Shown here piece after piece: positions 24,701 through 35,169 of a stretch of DNA of 64,000 nt (position 1 is its first letter; each line of letters starts with the position of its first letter). The notes under the pieces were generated by a model that worked only from the letters and a program-made list of their open reading frames with translations, ran no database searches and was not told the DNA's origin. The DNA is taken from assembly GCF_000004075.3 (NCBI RefSeq), contig NC_026660.2, positions 21,269,498 to 21,333,497 of the forward strand, in the 5' to 3' direction. The DNA is from Cucumis sativus. Taxonomy: Eukaryota > Streptophyta > Magnoliopsida > Cucurbitales > Cucurbitaceae. The translations under genes were made by a program, and so were the position numbers.

Positions 24701-26447
24701 CTAATTTTGGTTTCTATTTTTTGTGCATGTTCAACTCACACATTCTATAACGGTTAACATCCAACGAATTTAGTATAGATCTAGAGAGCTCAATCTCCCT
24801 CAACTTTACGCTTTTCATACATTCATACATACTTTAACCCTAAACCCTAAAGGTCATACAAATAAACACAAAAGCAAACGAGAAATTAAAGGAGACAAGG
24901 ACAAATGCTCAACAAACATATACAACTTAGAAAAAGAGGTTTAAAGAAGAAGAGTTTATACCGTTTATTAAAGTCTTAAGACACTTAAAACTTAAGAGTT
25001 TATACCGTTTTTTTTTTTTTCAAATATTATTTTCGGCCTACAACCTTTCAAATATTATTTACTAAATGTAATTAATTAGAAAAGTACATATTTAAGGTTG
25101 AATATATGTACTTCATACCATATCTTAATTTGGTATATATACATTTGTTGTATATATACACATGTATAAACTTTTCTTTTCTTAAAGTACACATTTACTG
25201 CATAAACCAAAACTCCATACATACATTATGGAAACCGTTTGGATTAAAGGAAATGAGATAGAGAATAAAACGGCTAAGAACGAAGGATGTATGTGTTTAG
25301 TTGTGCATGAAAATGTGTATGGAAACAATTTTTTTTTTTGTATTTCATTTGTAAAATTAATCACGAAAGCTCTATAATTTTTTAATATATTAATTGATAA
25401 ACAATAAACGTAATTCAATTTTTCTAAAAATATTAATTATTTAACAATCAAATATAATATTAATTACTATTATTTGTAAAAGGAATCATTTGTAGGAAAT
25501 TTTGGATGAAGGTATAATTACGAAAATAGATTTAGGCAATTCGTGTAGGAGGTCCTTAATCAAATCTTGGTCGTTGATTAACTACTTCAATTTGCACGAG
25601 CCACATGGATAGTGTATCTAATATCGTTTCACTTTTTGTTAGTACAAATCGGGGGTGGGGACGAAATTTAAACCAAACATGAGATCTCTTATTTTCGGGT
25701 ATAAGTTGAGCTAAGCTCTTGTTGACAATATAGTTTGACTTATATTTTACTCAAATTGCCAACATTTTGAACTATAAGCAATAGTTAAATATAAACATAT
25801 ACGTAAAAATGTATATTTCATGTCATTGAACTCAATCCATAGGCCATATTCTTTCTTCAATATAATGTTATTTTAAAGCATATTAATGATTTGAAATGTT
25901 ACAATATCGATCTTATTTTGTTGATCTATACTTAAGTTAGTGAAGCACTTTGTCAAACTACATCGAGAATATGTAATAGTAACCATGTCCTTTTACAATT
26001 CATCATTATGTATCTTGTCACTACAAACGTACAATAATGATAATAGTTTCAACATTCGTATATTGGATCACCATTGTTGACAAGTCATATAAATAATGTA
26101 CAACGACAATAATTTATGTCGGCTTTAAATTATGACAACGCATATATACTATTCATGTCTTTTTCATATGCCAACTTTGAAATCATAGTCATAAAAACAA
26201 AGTTTAGTACAGTGAAGTAACAACGACGTTATGATAGTTTATAGAAAGCCAAAAAGAAAACATATAAATATACATTTGTGAGTAAACAAACTGAAAAACT
26301 TGTCATTATAACAAGGTGGGAATAATACAATAACATGAAAGAAAAACACATTAAGAGATCACTATCTTCACTCTTCTTTTGAAACTTTAACTTTTCCTCA
26401 ATATATTTTCAAGAACCAAAAGAAACGACACAAAAAACAGAACAAAA

Positions 26448-26450
<3 letters not shown>
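20561..26450. other. Long AT-rich intergenic stretch
   Basis: No gene seen. It contains long homopolymers (a ~30-base A run at 21750-21778), TA-rich tracts near 21361, 23060 and 23739, and a degenerate repeat array at 24300-24720. A small duplication lies at about 24097-24170 (atatagagttcattagta, twice). Short ORFs here look random. Confidence 0.5.
24300..24720 (+). repeat. Degenerate repeat array with 'ccaacgaccaactt' theme
   Basis: Loose copies of a roughly 30-50 base unit with words such as aatgaccacttt, ccaacgaccaacttcga, gacaatcactttgat and ctccaacga recur through this stretch. The same word set occurs in reverse complement at 37735-37860, so it is a dispersed family. Confidence 0.5.

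Positions 26451-26451
<1 letters not shown>

Positions 26452-26516
<65 letters not shown>
26452..26516. repeat. (TA)n microsatellite, about 32 units
   Basis: Perfect TA dinucleotides run for about 64 bases. They start about ten bases after the stop codon of the minus-strand CLE gene (stop ends at 26526), so they should lie in its 3' UTR. Confidence 0.95.
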
Positions 26517-26518
<2 letters not shown>

Positions 26519-26525
26519 AATTATT

Positions 26526-26810
26526 CTAAGGCAAACGAGGTGGTTGGGAATGATGTTGAGAATCAGGCCCTCCAGGAATATATCTTTCAGTAGAGGAAGA
26601 AGAAAGTCTTCTTAAATGTTCCATTTGCCTTTTGCTATAACCAAACTTTCGCATTACCATATTGCTGCTGCTGCTGATTCTTTCAGTAGCCTCCTCCACT
26701 GTCCACAGCAGCGCCGTTGCATGGGGGTCGGTTGCTGCCGTGACAAGCATGGCCATGAAAAGAACAGCCATCAATGGAGGAGCAAGTATTTTGTTGAAAC
26801 GAAGTGCCAT
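26526..26810 (-). CDS. CLE signalling peptide precursor, variant core with C-terminal tail
   Basis: A 94-residue single-exon prepropeptide. Residues 7-26 form a hydrophobic secretion signal (ILAPPLMAVLFMAMLVTAAT). A variable region of about 50 residues follows, ending in SSSTE. The CLE box RYIPGGPDSQHH is at 76-87, followed by SQPPRLP to the end. The box resembles the CLE1-7 group (R-x-S-P-G-G-P-D-P-Q/R-H-H in Arabidopsis), whose processed, hydroxyprolinated 12-13-mers are extracellular ligands of CLAVATA1-type receptor kinases (established for the family). P79 and P82, the usual hydroxyproline/arabinosylation positions, are kept. The normally invariant Pro at box position 9 is Ser (S84). The 7-residue tail would need carboxypeptidase trimming. 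A TATA box lies about 90 bases upstream. It is the downstream partner of a same-strand CLE gene 4 kb away. Confidence 0.85.
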   Translation of the reverse strand: MALRFNKILAPPLMAVLFMAMLVTAATDPHATALLWTVEEATERISSSSNMVMRKFGYSKRQMEHLRRLSSSSTERYIPGGPDSQHHSQPPRLP

Positions 26811-26900
26811 TGAAGGAGAAAAAAAGTGGTGCTATGAGAAGATTTGCATGCAAAGTTATTGAGTATCTGATGATTTGGGAAAAGGTGGGATTTTTTGGTG

Positions 26901-26910
26901 GTATTTATAG
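26901..26910 (-). promoter_or_regulatory. TATA box of the first CLE gene
   Basis: CTATAAATAC on the minus strand, 91 bases before the ATG at 26810, which leaves room for a ~60-base leader. Confidence 0.6.
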
Positions 26911-26999
26911 GATAATTGAAAGAGATTTGTGAAAGTTATGATTTTCTTTTTTCCCTTTTTTGGGATTGGAAGTTAGAGAGATTGGGTAGTGGAGGAGTA

Positions 27000-29900
27000 A
27001 TGTAATAGGGTGAGTCAGAAATTGTCATTAGGGTTTTTGTTTTTTTCTTCTTTGCATCTTAATATATTTGGAGGAACGTGGCATATGACAAGAGATTTGG
27101 ATTTTAAAGCCTACCTAGTTACGAGTTAATTAGTATATCCTAAGAGGCATAGAAAGAGATTATATCCAAAGAGAGATCATAGTTTTCATTCACTTGTTCA
27201 TGTGAATTATTTGGTATGATTTGAACAACTTTCTAGTGGAAAAGTTTACCTTATTTGAGTTTATATTAGATAAGTATGAGTTACGTATTTTCTAAACGTC
27301 TAATTAAGAATATGATATTTTAAAAGATTGTGAGGTCTATCTATCTATTTTCTTTTACCGTAAAATCTTCTTTGCATGTCGTTCTTTCCTAAAGTGGGTC
27401 CTTTTGGATTCACCCTTCTTTGAAGCAAGAAGCTTTTTTTTCCAATCAAAGATCTATTAGTTTCATTTTAAAATCCTCTATATACCTCTTTCAAGATGAT
27501 TTCTTTTTGTATCCATCGTTCAATCAAAGGCATGTTTAAGATTTATAGGTTTTGATGTCCATAATAGACAAACGTGAGATTTCATCTCAAAACCACTTCA
27601 CAATTTAAGGGAGTAACTCACATGTGTATTTTAAAGAGATTGTCTGACATTACACTTCTTTACGTTATAGTCTTGAAAAAGTGAATATAGTAAAAAGAGA
27701 GATAAATAATTAAAAGGAAGAGAGAGAGAGGACAAAATTGGGTATGTGGTATATAGTATATAGTATATAGTATATAGTATATGAAGGGGACAAAAATGAA
27801 TGGGATATGCACATGGGAGCAGCTTAATTAAATAATCTTTTTGTATCTTTTAATGTTTCCTAATTCAATATTATTATTATTAATCAATGTCACCTCCAAA
27901 ATTAATTAAATTCAGATTCCTTCATACCAATGGCCACATTATCATCAAATATTTGCCCCTCTTTTCTAAATTATTATTCCAAGAGTCATTAAACCCACCC
28001 CACATCCCAATATAAACACTAAACAAAACATTATTTAATTAATCTTATATAAAGGACCAAATCTTGCTTTATCTCTGAATTTGTTTTAAACTGTGATATC
28101 TATGTAACACTACTTTCACGATGCTCAGATTCGTCTCGAAATTATATGATAAATAAATTGGTTGGAAGAACAACTATGGAATTCAAAAGTATTGTCGGGA
28201 GTTTAGTCGAGAAATACCTATCGGAGAACATCTCCCGACAGCTAAAGCACGCTAGCTCTACTATCGGGAGTATTATGGAAAAACCCAATGTCTAATATAT
28301 GACATCGAAAGATAGAATTAAACTCATGACAACTGTTGATAGTCGTTACAGTTCACTTACCTCCGAACGATGTCTAAGGTCGTCAAGGGTTTTGTTCATA
28401 AACACAATTTTGAAATGAAACTCCCAACGACATGCCTAGTCGTTAGGTGATAGTTGAACCAACCAGTGGATTATTATCAACAGCTATCGAAAGATAGTTG
28501 CACTATTCTTTTATTTTTAAATTTTGATCTCAATAACCTAAAATTTCAAACATTATTAGGAAAAAAAAAAAAACCCGACAAACACACCACAAGTTTAACT
28601 ATTCTCAACTCACCCACACAACATGAAAATTATCCAGTTATTTGGGTACCATAACAACACATTGGATTCATACCATTCTTGCATGGACATTTTGTTTGTT
28701 TGGAATCATTAACATCAAACTTTTACATCTAAAAACTGCAATACTCCGTCTCGATACTCGACCTAACAACTTATTTATAAGTTCTATATCCATTCTTTAT
28801 TCATCCTTGAAAGTAAACCTTTTCTAACCCAACTTGTAATCCAAAACAAACTATAACATGTGTCATGTGGACAATGAATGATGATTGGTTATAGAAGTAA
28901 AAATAGAATTATTAGAGGCTTATGAATTCATTTCTCAACTACATATTGTAAAAGACAAAGCACCAAAGAACAAGAAATTCAATAAAAACAGATTTGATCC
29001 GGAAATACGTTGGAAGCTGAAAATCAACAGTTTCAGTGAAAATAATAATACAAAGAAATTTATGAATCAAAAGGGGCAAAAAAAAGTTTTCAGAAATTCC
29101 ATTAATGATCTCTTCAAACATGCAAACAGTGAAAGTTAAATAATATTGAATTAGAGTGTTCTAACAGTTGGTAATCGATCAAAACAATGAACCAATCCTC
29201 AAATGCAGAGATGGCCATATAACTCAAACTCGATGATCGATCGAACAGACGAAGAGAGATGATAACAAACATCATTACAAAAAAGGAAAAAATTCATCAA
29301 ATCGGTTTCCATTTACTCTATATATATGAACTTCAACTTCAACAATTCTCAGAGTCAGAATAGAGACTCAATAAAGGTCTATCTTTGTTTCCAAAGAGCA
29401 TGGCACCAAACTTAACATTACTTACTTAACTAAGGTTCAAAGAAAAAAATAATCTCATAATTTCATAGAAAAATTTAAAAAGGGTTATTGAAAACATAAT
29501 TAAAATTAAGTTTAACGTTAATTAGTTTCTATTTATACAGTTAATTATATGGACCTATTGGCATTCTCAAACATAAATATCATACATCATTAGGTATCAT
29601 TTCTATCAAGGTAGGCCTTTGAACTTTCTAATATATTTTCTTAAAAGTTAACCGTTCACTTATTTATAAATCTTGATGCTTTTGTCCGAGACATAGTGAG
29701 AATCCACAAAATCTACATTTGAGAACAAAATTTAGAGAAAGAACAAAAAGATGAAAAGCGTACTACATGAAAGAGAAGACAAAGGGTTCAACATTTCAAC
29801 CAAGATTTTCTCAAATCGAATTGATGTCAAATATGATTTGAATTTTTAGGATTACAAACTCCCGACGATATAATAATGCATCGAGGGTTAGAACCATCTT

Positions 29901-30700
29901 TTGACGTCTATTGTAATTAAGTCGTTGACGGCTATTATAATACTACATAGAGAGATGGTCATAACTTTTGACAATGCAACTCTCTACTTATCTTTCTAAC
30001 GTTGGAAGGGACGTACATTTTAATTTTTAATAATACTTTAATATGATTGCTTAATTTATTTGTCACTATCGAAAAGGAAATGCCATTGTGCAGAAGTAGT
30101 GAACCAAAATGGTGAGAAAAGTAAGCTTAAAATTAATCACTAACATAAAATGTTATTTTTTACATTGAAGTGGTTTTAAAATAATTATATTCATTCAATT
30201 TCAATAGTATAAAAATTGTGCTCAAAGTGTAAATCAAACGTTGAATTATTAAAAGGAAATGATTACCTTGAAAATGCTTTTAAAAAAAATGTTACATACA
30301 CCCTATTTGGTTGTGAAACTATACCATACTTTAAAAAGGGATATTGAGAAAATTAGCATTAACAACTAATATAGCAACCATAATCAACATCAACATTTTA
30401 ATCATATCATTTGAACTATTGAAATCAAGAAATTATAGCTCTCAACCAAAACGTTGAGAATAAATTGATTCTAATTACTTCTCAAATGATAATTAAACAA
30501 TCTTGTTTGAAGCTTAAACCACAACTATATGTAGTTTATAATGACGTATGAGAGAGATTGCTCTACTTCTCATTAAAGTTAAAATGTAAGCCCAATCAAA
30601 AACAATCGAATTAACTAAAACCAACCATAATAATGATTAGTTTTGGACATCTCTCTATATATGAAAATGAAAAGAGAGTATCGAACAAAAAAAACCACTG
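27000..30700. other. Intergenic region between the two CLE genes
   Basis: No further CLE box was found on either strand. The stretch holds a (GTATATA) tandem repeat at 27748-27784. Two AT-rich patches with tcgggag/cgacg words (28180-28450 and 29850-29990) look like non-autonomous DNA-transposon debris. An 84-codon open frame at 28885-29139 (+) has composition typical of chance ORFs. Confidence 0.4.
27748..27784. repeat. Heptamer tandem repeat (GTATATA)x5
   Basis: Five consecutive gtatata units are seen about 0.94 kb upstream of the first CLE start codon. Confidence 0.9.
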
Positions 30701-30760
30701 GACATTTAGAAATTAGTCAGAGGAAACACAAAGATTTATTTTTACTCATATGAATCTTTC

Positions 30761-31009
30761 TCAATGGTGTCTTGGGTCGGGTCCTCCGGGAATATATCGT
30801 TTCGACGACATATAAGTATGCTTTTCTCCAATGATCACTTTGGTCGAAGTAATGCCACCATTTACCTGAATCAGTTGTTGACGAAATATCGTAAGATTCT
30901 GTCTTCTATCTACTAAAATTCGAGATTCCGTTACACTAACTGCAAAAAACATTAAAACTAACGTAATACAAAAGCATCCCCACAACAACTTTCTACTTCC
31001 AATTTCCAT
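30761..31009 (-). CDS. CLE signalling peptide precursor, CLE1-7-like
   Basis: An 82-residue single-exon prepropeptide with a signal anchor/peptide at about 8-28 (LLWGCFCITLVLMFFAVSV), a short variable region, and the CLE box RYIPGGPDPRHH as the exact C-terminus (71-82). The box fits the 12-residue consensus: R1, P4, G6, P7, D8, P9, H11 and H12 are all present. The GGPDPRHH half equals that of Arabidopsis CLE1/3/4-type peptides (known family; nitrogen- and root-related roles there). I infer an apoplastic peptide hormone acting on a CLV1/BAM-type receptor. Box position 3 is Ile, where most relatives have Val or Ser. A TATA box lies about 115 bases upstream. With the gene at 26526-26810 it forms a tandem pair. 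Confidence 0.9.
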   Translation of the reverse strand: MEIGSRKLLWGCFCITLVLMFFAVSVTESRILVDRRQNLTIFRQQLIQVNGGITSTKVIIGEKHTYMSSKRYIPGGPDPRHH

Positions 31010-31120
31010 AATTTTCCTTATCTTCCACGAAAATTAGAGGCAAAAAAACCTTAGAATCTCCAAAAGAATAAAAGGAAAACCCTTTCTTTTTAATACATTG
31101 GAAACCCCTTATCTCTTCCT

Positions 31121-31130
31121 TTATATACAC
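31121..31130 (-). promoter_or_regulatory. TATA box of the second CLE gene
   Basis: GTGTATATAA on the minus strand, followed by AGGAAGAG, about 112 bases before the ATG at 31009. Confidence 0.6.
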
Positions 31131-31934
31131 ACAAACTTCTTGACCCTTCTGCTTTTTTATTTTATTTCTTTTGTATCATCATGTTAAGGTGACGCCATTC
31201 TTAAAAAATTGTCAACGGCCGACTCTATTCTCCAAAATAATCTAATATCAACATCATCATGTTACCAACTTGAATCTCTCCATTCTAGATGTTTCTTTTC
31301 CCCCACCCAAATCCTTTGTGTATTAGAAGACGTGAGAATCGTCGTTAGACTCGTTACTAAGTTTTTTTTGGTATGTACAGCTAGGCTAGAGGTTTAGACG
31401 GCTAAAATCGGTGACAAACACAACTAAAAGATAATTAAGTACTATATAACTTGATTTATTGTTTACCATGTAAGAAGAATTTATGACGTGTCAAATGATA
31501 AATAGATCAAACGCGATAATATAACATATCAACAATGCATGTGTAATATGTTAAATAGAAGAAATATGTATATTATCAAACTCACGTAACTAATGACGTT
31601 ATTAGGAACGAATGATCCAAGAAAACGGCCAATGGAGAAAAAATGGCCTCTGAGGGTGTTACCTATGAGCAACTGAAAGGTCACAATCCAAAGAAAAATA
31701 CATATAATAATATGTTTGGGGTTCTTTTTCTTTTATCAGACTCCACTTATCGCACACATGCACCAAACCCTTATAATATATTACCATAAGACGTACCACA
31801 TTTTTTAATTATAAACAACTTTTCTTTTGCTTCAGTTTTTGCCGGCGCTATGTCTCTACTAACAGTACACCTCGTGAACCCAAACTGAGTTCTCTATATC
31901 AGTAGTAGAACCCATTACTTTTATATAGCAGGTA

Positions 31935-31952
31935 CATGCATGGTCATGCATG
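31935..31952. promoter_or_regulatory. Paired RY elements (CATGCATG twice)
   Basis: Two perfect palindromic CATGCATG motifs at 31935-31942 and 31945-31952, start to start 10 bases apart, about 0.93 kb upstream of the second CLE gene. RY motifs are bound by B3 factors of the ABI3/FUS3/LEC2 group (established). Function here is inference. Confidence 0.4.
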
Positions 31953-31959
31953 ACTTCTT

Positions 31960-32850
31960 TGTAGAGTTTGTCTAATGTCTACTCTGTTTTTAGTTTTGGA
32001 TGTGTGATTTTAAATGGTATACTGTGTTAAAACAAACGTAAAGAGATGAAGACAGAATTCAAATTCCTACCAAGATATAGATGAAGCCGTCATCCCAATC
32101 TGCCACTCTTCTAGTTATTCTTTGATATATATTAATATAGTTAATTTATACTATATAGTTTTTCTTATATATCCAACCAATTGTCAGTAAGTCACATCAG
32201 TATTCCATACATACCCCTCTTATATTATAAAATAATAAGCCTATACATATAAAGATAAGCGGTGACTGGAAAATGCAAAAAAGTTGGTCATCACCTATAT
32301 GCTTTTTACTTTATTCCATTATTACAATAATCTTTCCAAAGAGAAAAAAAAAAACTTTATTCCATTACATTAATCGCAAACGTGAGTAATGGCTAACTAA
32401 GCTTTCTTATAAAACTATTTCAAATAATAATAATTAAAAGTCTTATAAAATACTCATCAAACCACACTACTTTGTTTTTTATTTCATTTGTATTTTTATT
32501 GGAAGTGTGAAGTGATGAATTGACATAAAACTTGTTATTGTCTATGGGAGTATAACTCAAATAAATAAATATTCTTTTAATTCAAATAGAATCATTTGGA
32601 GTGATTTTTGAACGAAAGTGTTTAAAAGTATGATTTTTTATGTCAACCTATGGGTAAAATTAAATCAGAAACTGATGTCAGGAGGATTTTTTTAAATGGT
32701 GAGTGGATAAAACATTGTTTTATCATTTTAATGTTGACCTGATCTCTTAATAGGTAGAGAAAAAGAGATAAAGTAGCAATAGTAGAAATCGTACTGTGCT
32801 GATCTTGATAAAGATGATGAACAGTGACAGAATATAAGGATTAAGGCCTT
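31960..32850. other. Intergenic, AT-rich
   Basis: No coding region or structured feature seen between the RY pair and the second copia remnant. Confidence 0.4.
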
Positions 32851-32859
32851 TGTTTGTGT

Positions 32860-34400
32860 AAGTCACGTACTGGAGAAGAAACAGTCAACTATAATAGTGG
32901 AAATACATGATAAATAACCCACAGATGCACTACGAAAAGTTTGGTTCTTAAATTTGCAGAAAGGTCGAGAAGACATTAACTTCGTTAAAATGTCAGCTAG
33001 TTGATCTTCAGAAGGTACAAAACGTACAAGAAGCTGTAGACGAGCTATCCATTCTGTCGTAAAATGTTGGATCATTTTCAATATGCTTTGTTTGGGAGTG
33101 AAGAACAGGATTCACCGCTGAAAAGGTTGCACTAACACTATCTCAAAGCAGTAGAGGAATAAAGGAGGGATAAACCTGAAGTTCCAAAAGTAAAGACTTA
33201 ATGCAAATCAAGTTTTTGCTTTGAAGAGGACCATGACACCAAATTACCACCAAAGAACACATAATAACTACTTGTACTACGACAATCGTTAAAATAATTT
33301 GTCCAATCAACATCTGTGTAACAAGTCAAAGATAAAGTATAAGAACGAACGAACAAAATACCAAGAGAGCTAGTAATTAACTTTAACGTTGCGCAAAATG
33401 CGTAGGACAGCTTGTCAATGAGAAAAAGTTGGAGCATGTAAAAACTGGCATACTTTGTTGAGAGCAAAACTTAAATTCAGGTCGTGGAAGGGTGCAATAT
33501 TGCAACAGTACACTAATAATGTTTCGATACATGGTAGGGATCAGCTAAGGGAGCATCATCATTAGCTGATAAAAAAGCACCAGTGACATGGGGGTAGCAA
33601 CCTGTTTGCAATCTACCAAAGTTGCATGGTGGAAAAGGTCAGTAGCATACTTAGCTTGTGAAAGATGCAAAGTTTCACCATTGCGAGTAACCTCAATCCC
33701 AAAGAAAAAGGAAAGATCTCTTAGATCTTTGAAGGAAAAATTAGCATGGTAGAGCAGTGGTGTCATCGACATAAACCAAAACGATGATAAAAGCAAAGGA
33801 ATGACAATAAATAAACAATGATGTATCAGACTATGCAACAGTAAAACCTCAATCAATCAACAACATACTAAACTTTAGAAACCATGTGTTAAAAAGGTTG
33901 GTTATAATCTTTTCTTATCTCAAACAATTTTTCTTTAAAACACCTAATCCTAGCAGTAGTTTTGGAGCTATACATACGACTAAGGGGCTACCAGATTTTA
34001 TGAGCAATTTGTAGAGACACAATTTCACCCATTTTTTCTTCAAATAAAGAGTAAATTCAGCACATTAATATCCTATTTAATCGTTGCCCGTAAGTGTAGT
34101 CAGCACTGACTTGAGTCTGATTCACATCAAGAAACTGAGGAGGACAAAGAACTTAACCATCCAAAGAACCTTCAAGTCCATTGACGATTGCAACAATAAA
34201 CAGTTGAGTCCTCTAGAGAAGATAATCAGTACTGTTAGTCAGCTTGATGTTGAGTGACTGGGGAAGGACTGAGGAAGCCAGCATGCGCAGGTCTAGGAAG
34301 AAAATAAGGATAGATTGGGAGTTGATGCCGAGGATATGGTTGATCATTAGAAGAAAGGTTGAGCAGGAGGAGCCATTTTGAGGGTGAAAAGTAGAGTTGG
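32860..34400 (-). mobile_element. Decayed Ty1/copia retrotransposon, RT and RNase H end
   Basis: Minus-strand pieces in correct order. At about 33790-33755 a reverse-transcriptase YVDD box is still readable, but in a different frame from the following part. At 33720-33575 is FFFGIEVTRNGETLHLSQAK..LVDCK..ATPM. At 33450-33210 is an RNase H block (TDVDWTNYFNDCRSTSSYYVFFGGNLVSWSS has its TD and GG-WSS landmarks). At 33075-32870 is the RNase H C-terminus (VRFVPSEDQLADILTKLMS). Upstream, 34260-34400 is Pro/Gln-rich and may be the end of gag; the integrase is missing. Stops and frameshifts make it non-functional. Confidence 0.85.
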
Positions 34401-34419
34401 GAAAACGATTTTGAGAGCT

Positions 34420-35130
34420 AGGAAATGTTAGGATATGGAGCCCAAAACTCCAAAGCTTGAGACTTTATTTCTTAAACCCATAAGCTTTTCTTTGATTGGT
34501 AAATTATGGAGGTGGAAAATTTTGTCTCTTGATAGGTAAATTAAGAGGTGATGCTTAATAAATAAGGAATGAAGGCTGGAAATTCTTCTTCTTCAATGGG
34601 CTTATTGGTTGATAGGGTGGCAGAACTATATATGCGTGTGTGTTGCAAAGTGAAGAAAAAGAATCAAGTGAGCCCAATTATTTGTCAAGAAAGGAAGAAG
34701 AAAAACTGAGAAATCTGTAATAATTTTCTTTCATATTCTTCAATAATTAGATTAGAACACAATCTTTTGAGCAATGAACTTTCATGAATCTAGTTCATGT
34801 TCCTTCAAATTTATAACAAGTTCAATCTCTCTAAAGTAACAAATTAATCTCTATAAATCATTCCACAATAAAGTAAACCATCCAAATGATATATGGATTG
34901 AAAAAGTTCGATGGGTTCTATTCCCAAAATCATCTTGTTGATGTAAGATTTTACTTGAAGAACATGATCAAGAAAGCTAAAATAGGACATAACAAGTTTG
35001 AAGTTGTGTAGAGCTAAGAAGAATTATAGAGGTGTTCCTGAGGTAGTTTGGGTAAAATTGTATAGAATTTAACTTTGTACCTAACTAACTAACTCAATAA
35101 TTAAAATTGTAAGCTTTATAGCAAAAAAAA
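34420..35130. other. Possible LTR or flank of the copia remnant
   Basis: This stretch has LTR-like composition, with a TATA-like 'actatatatgcg' near 34627 and pyrimidine-rich sequence after it. No second copy was found in the window, so the assignment is weak. No coding region seen. Confidence 0.25.
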
Positions 35131-35169
35131 TACTCTTCTAAATAATGAACTCAATTCAAACTAAAATAC

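Noticed and set aside
26018-26200. CACTACAA start of a possible CACTA transposon
   Set aside because: No inverted TTGTAGTG end or target-site duplication was found nearby, so the match is likely chance.
26616-26862. Plus-strand ORFs opposite the first CLE gene
   Set aside because: They are antisense shadows of the CLE reading frame, with no family match and no promoter.
28885-29139. 84-codon Lys/Asn-rich ORF between the CLE genes
   Set aside because: Composition is that of random AT-rich DNA. It has no signal peptide, no CLE box and no promoter evidence.
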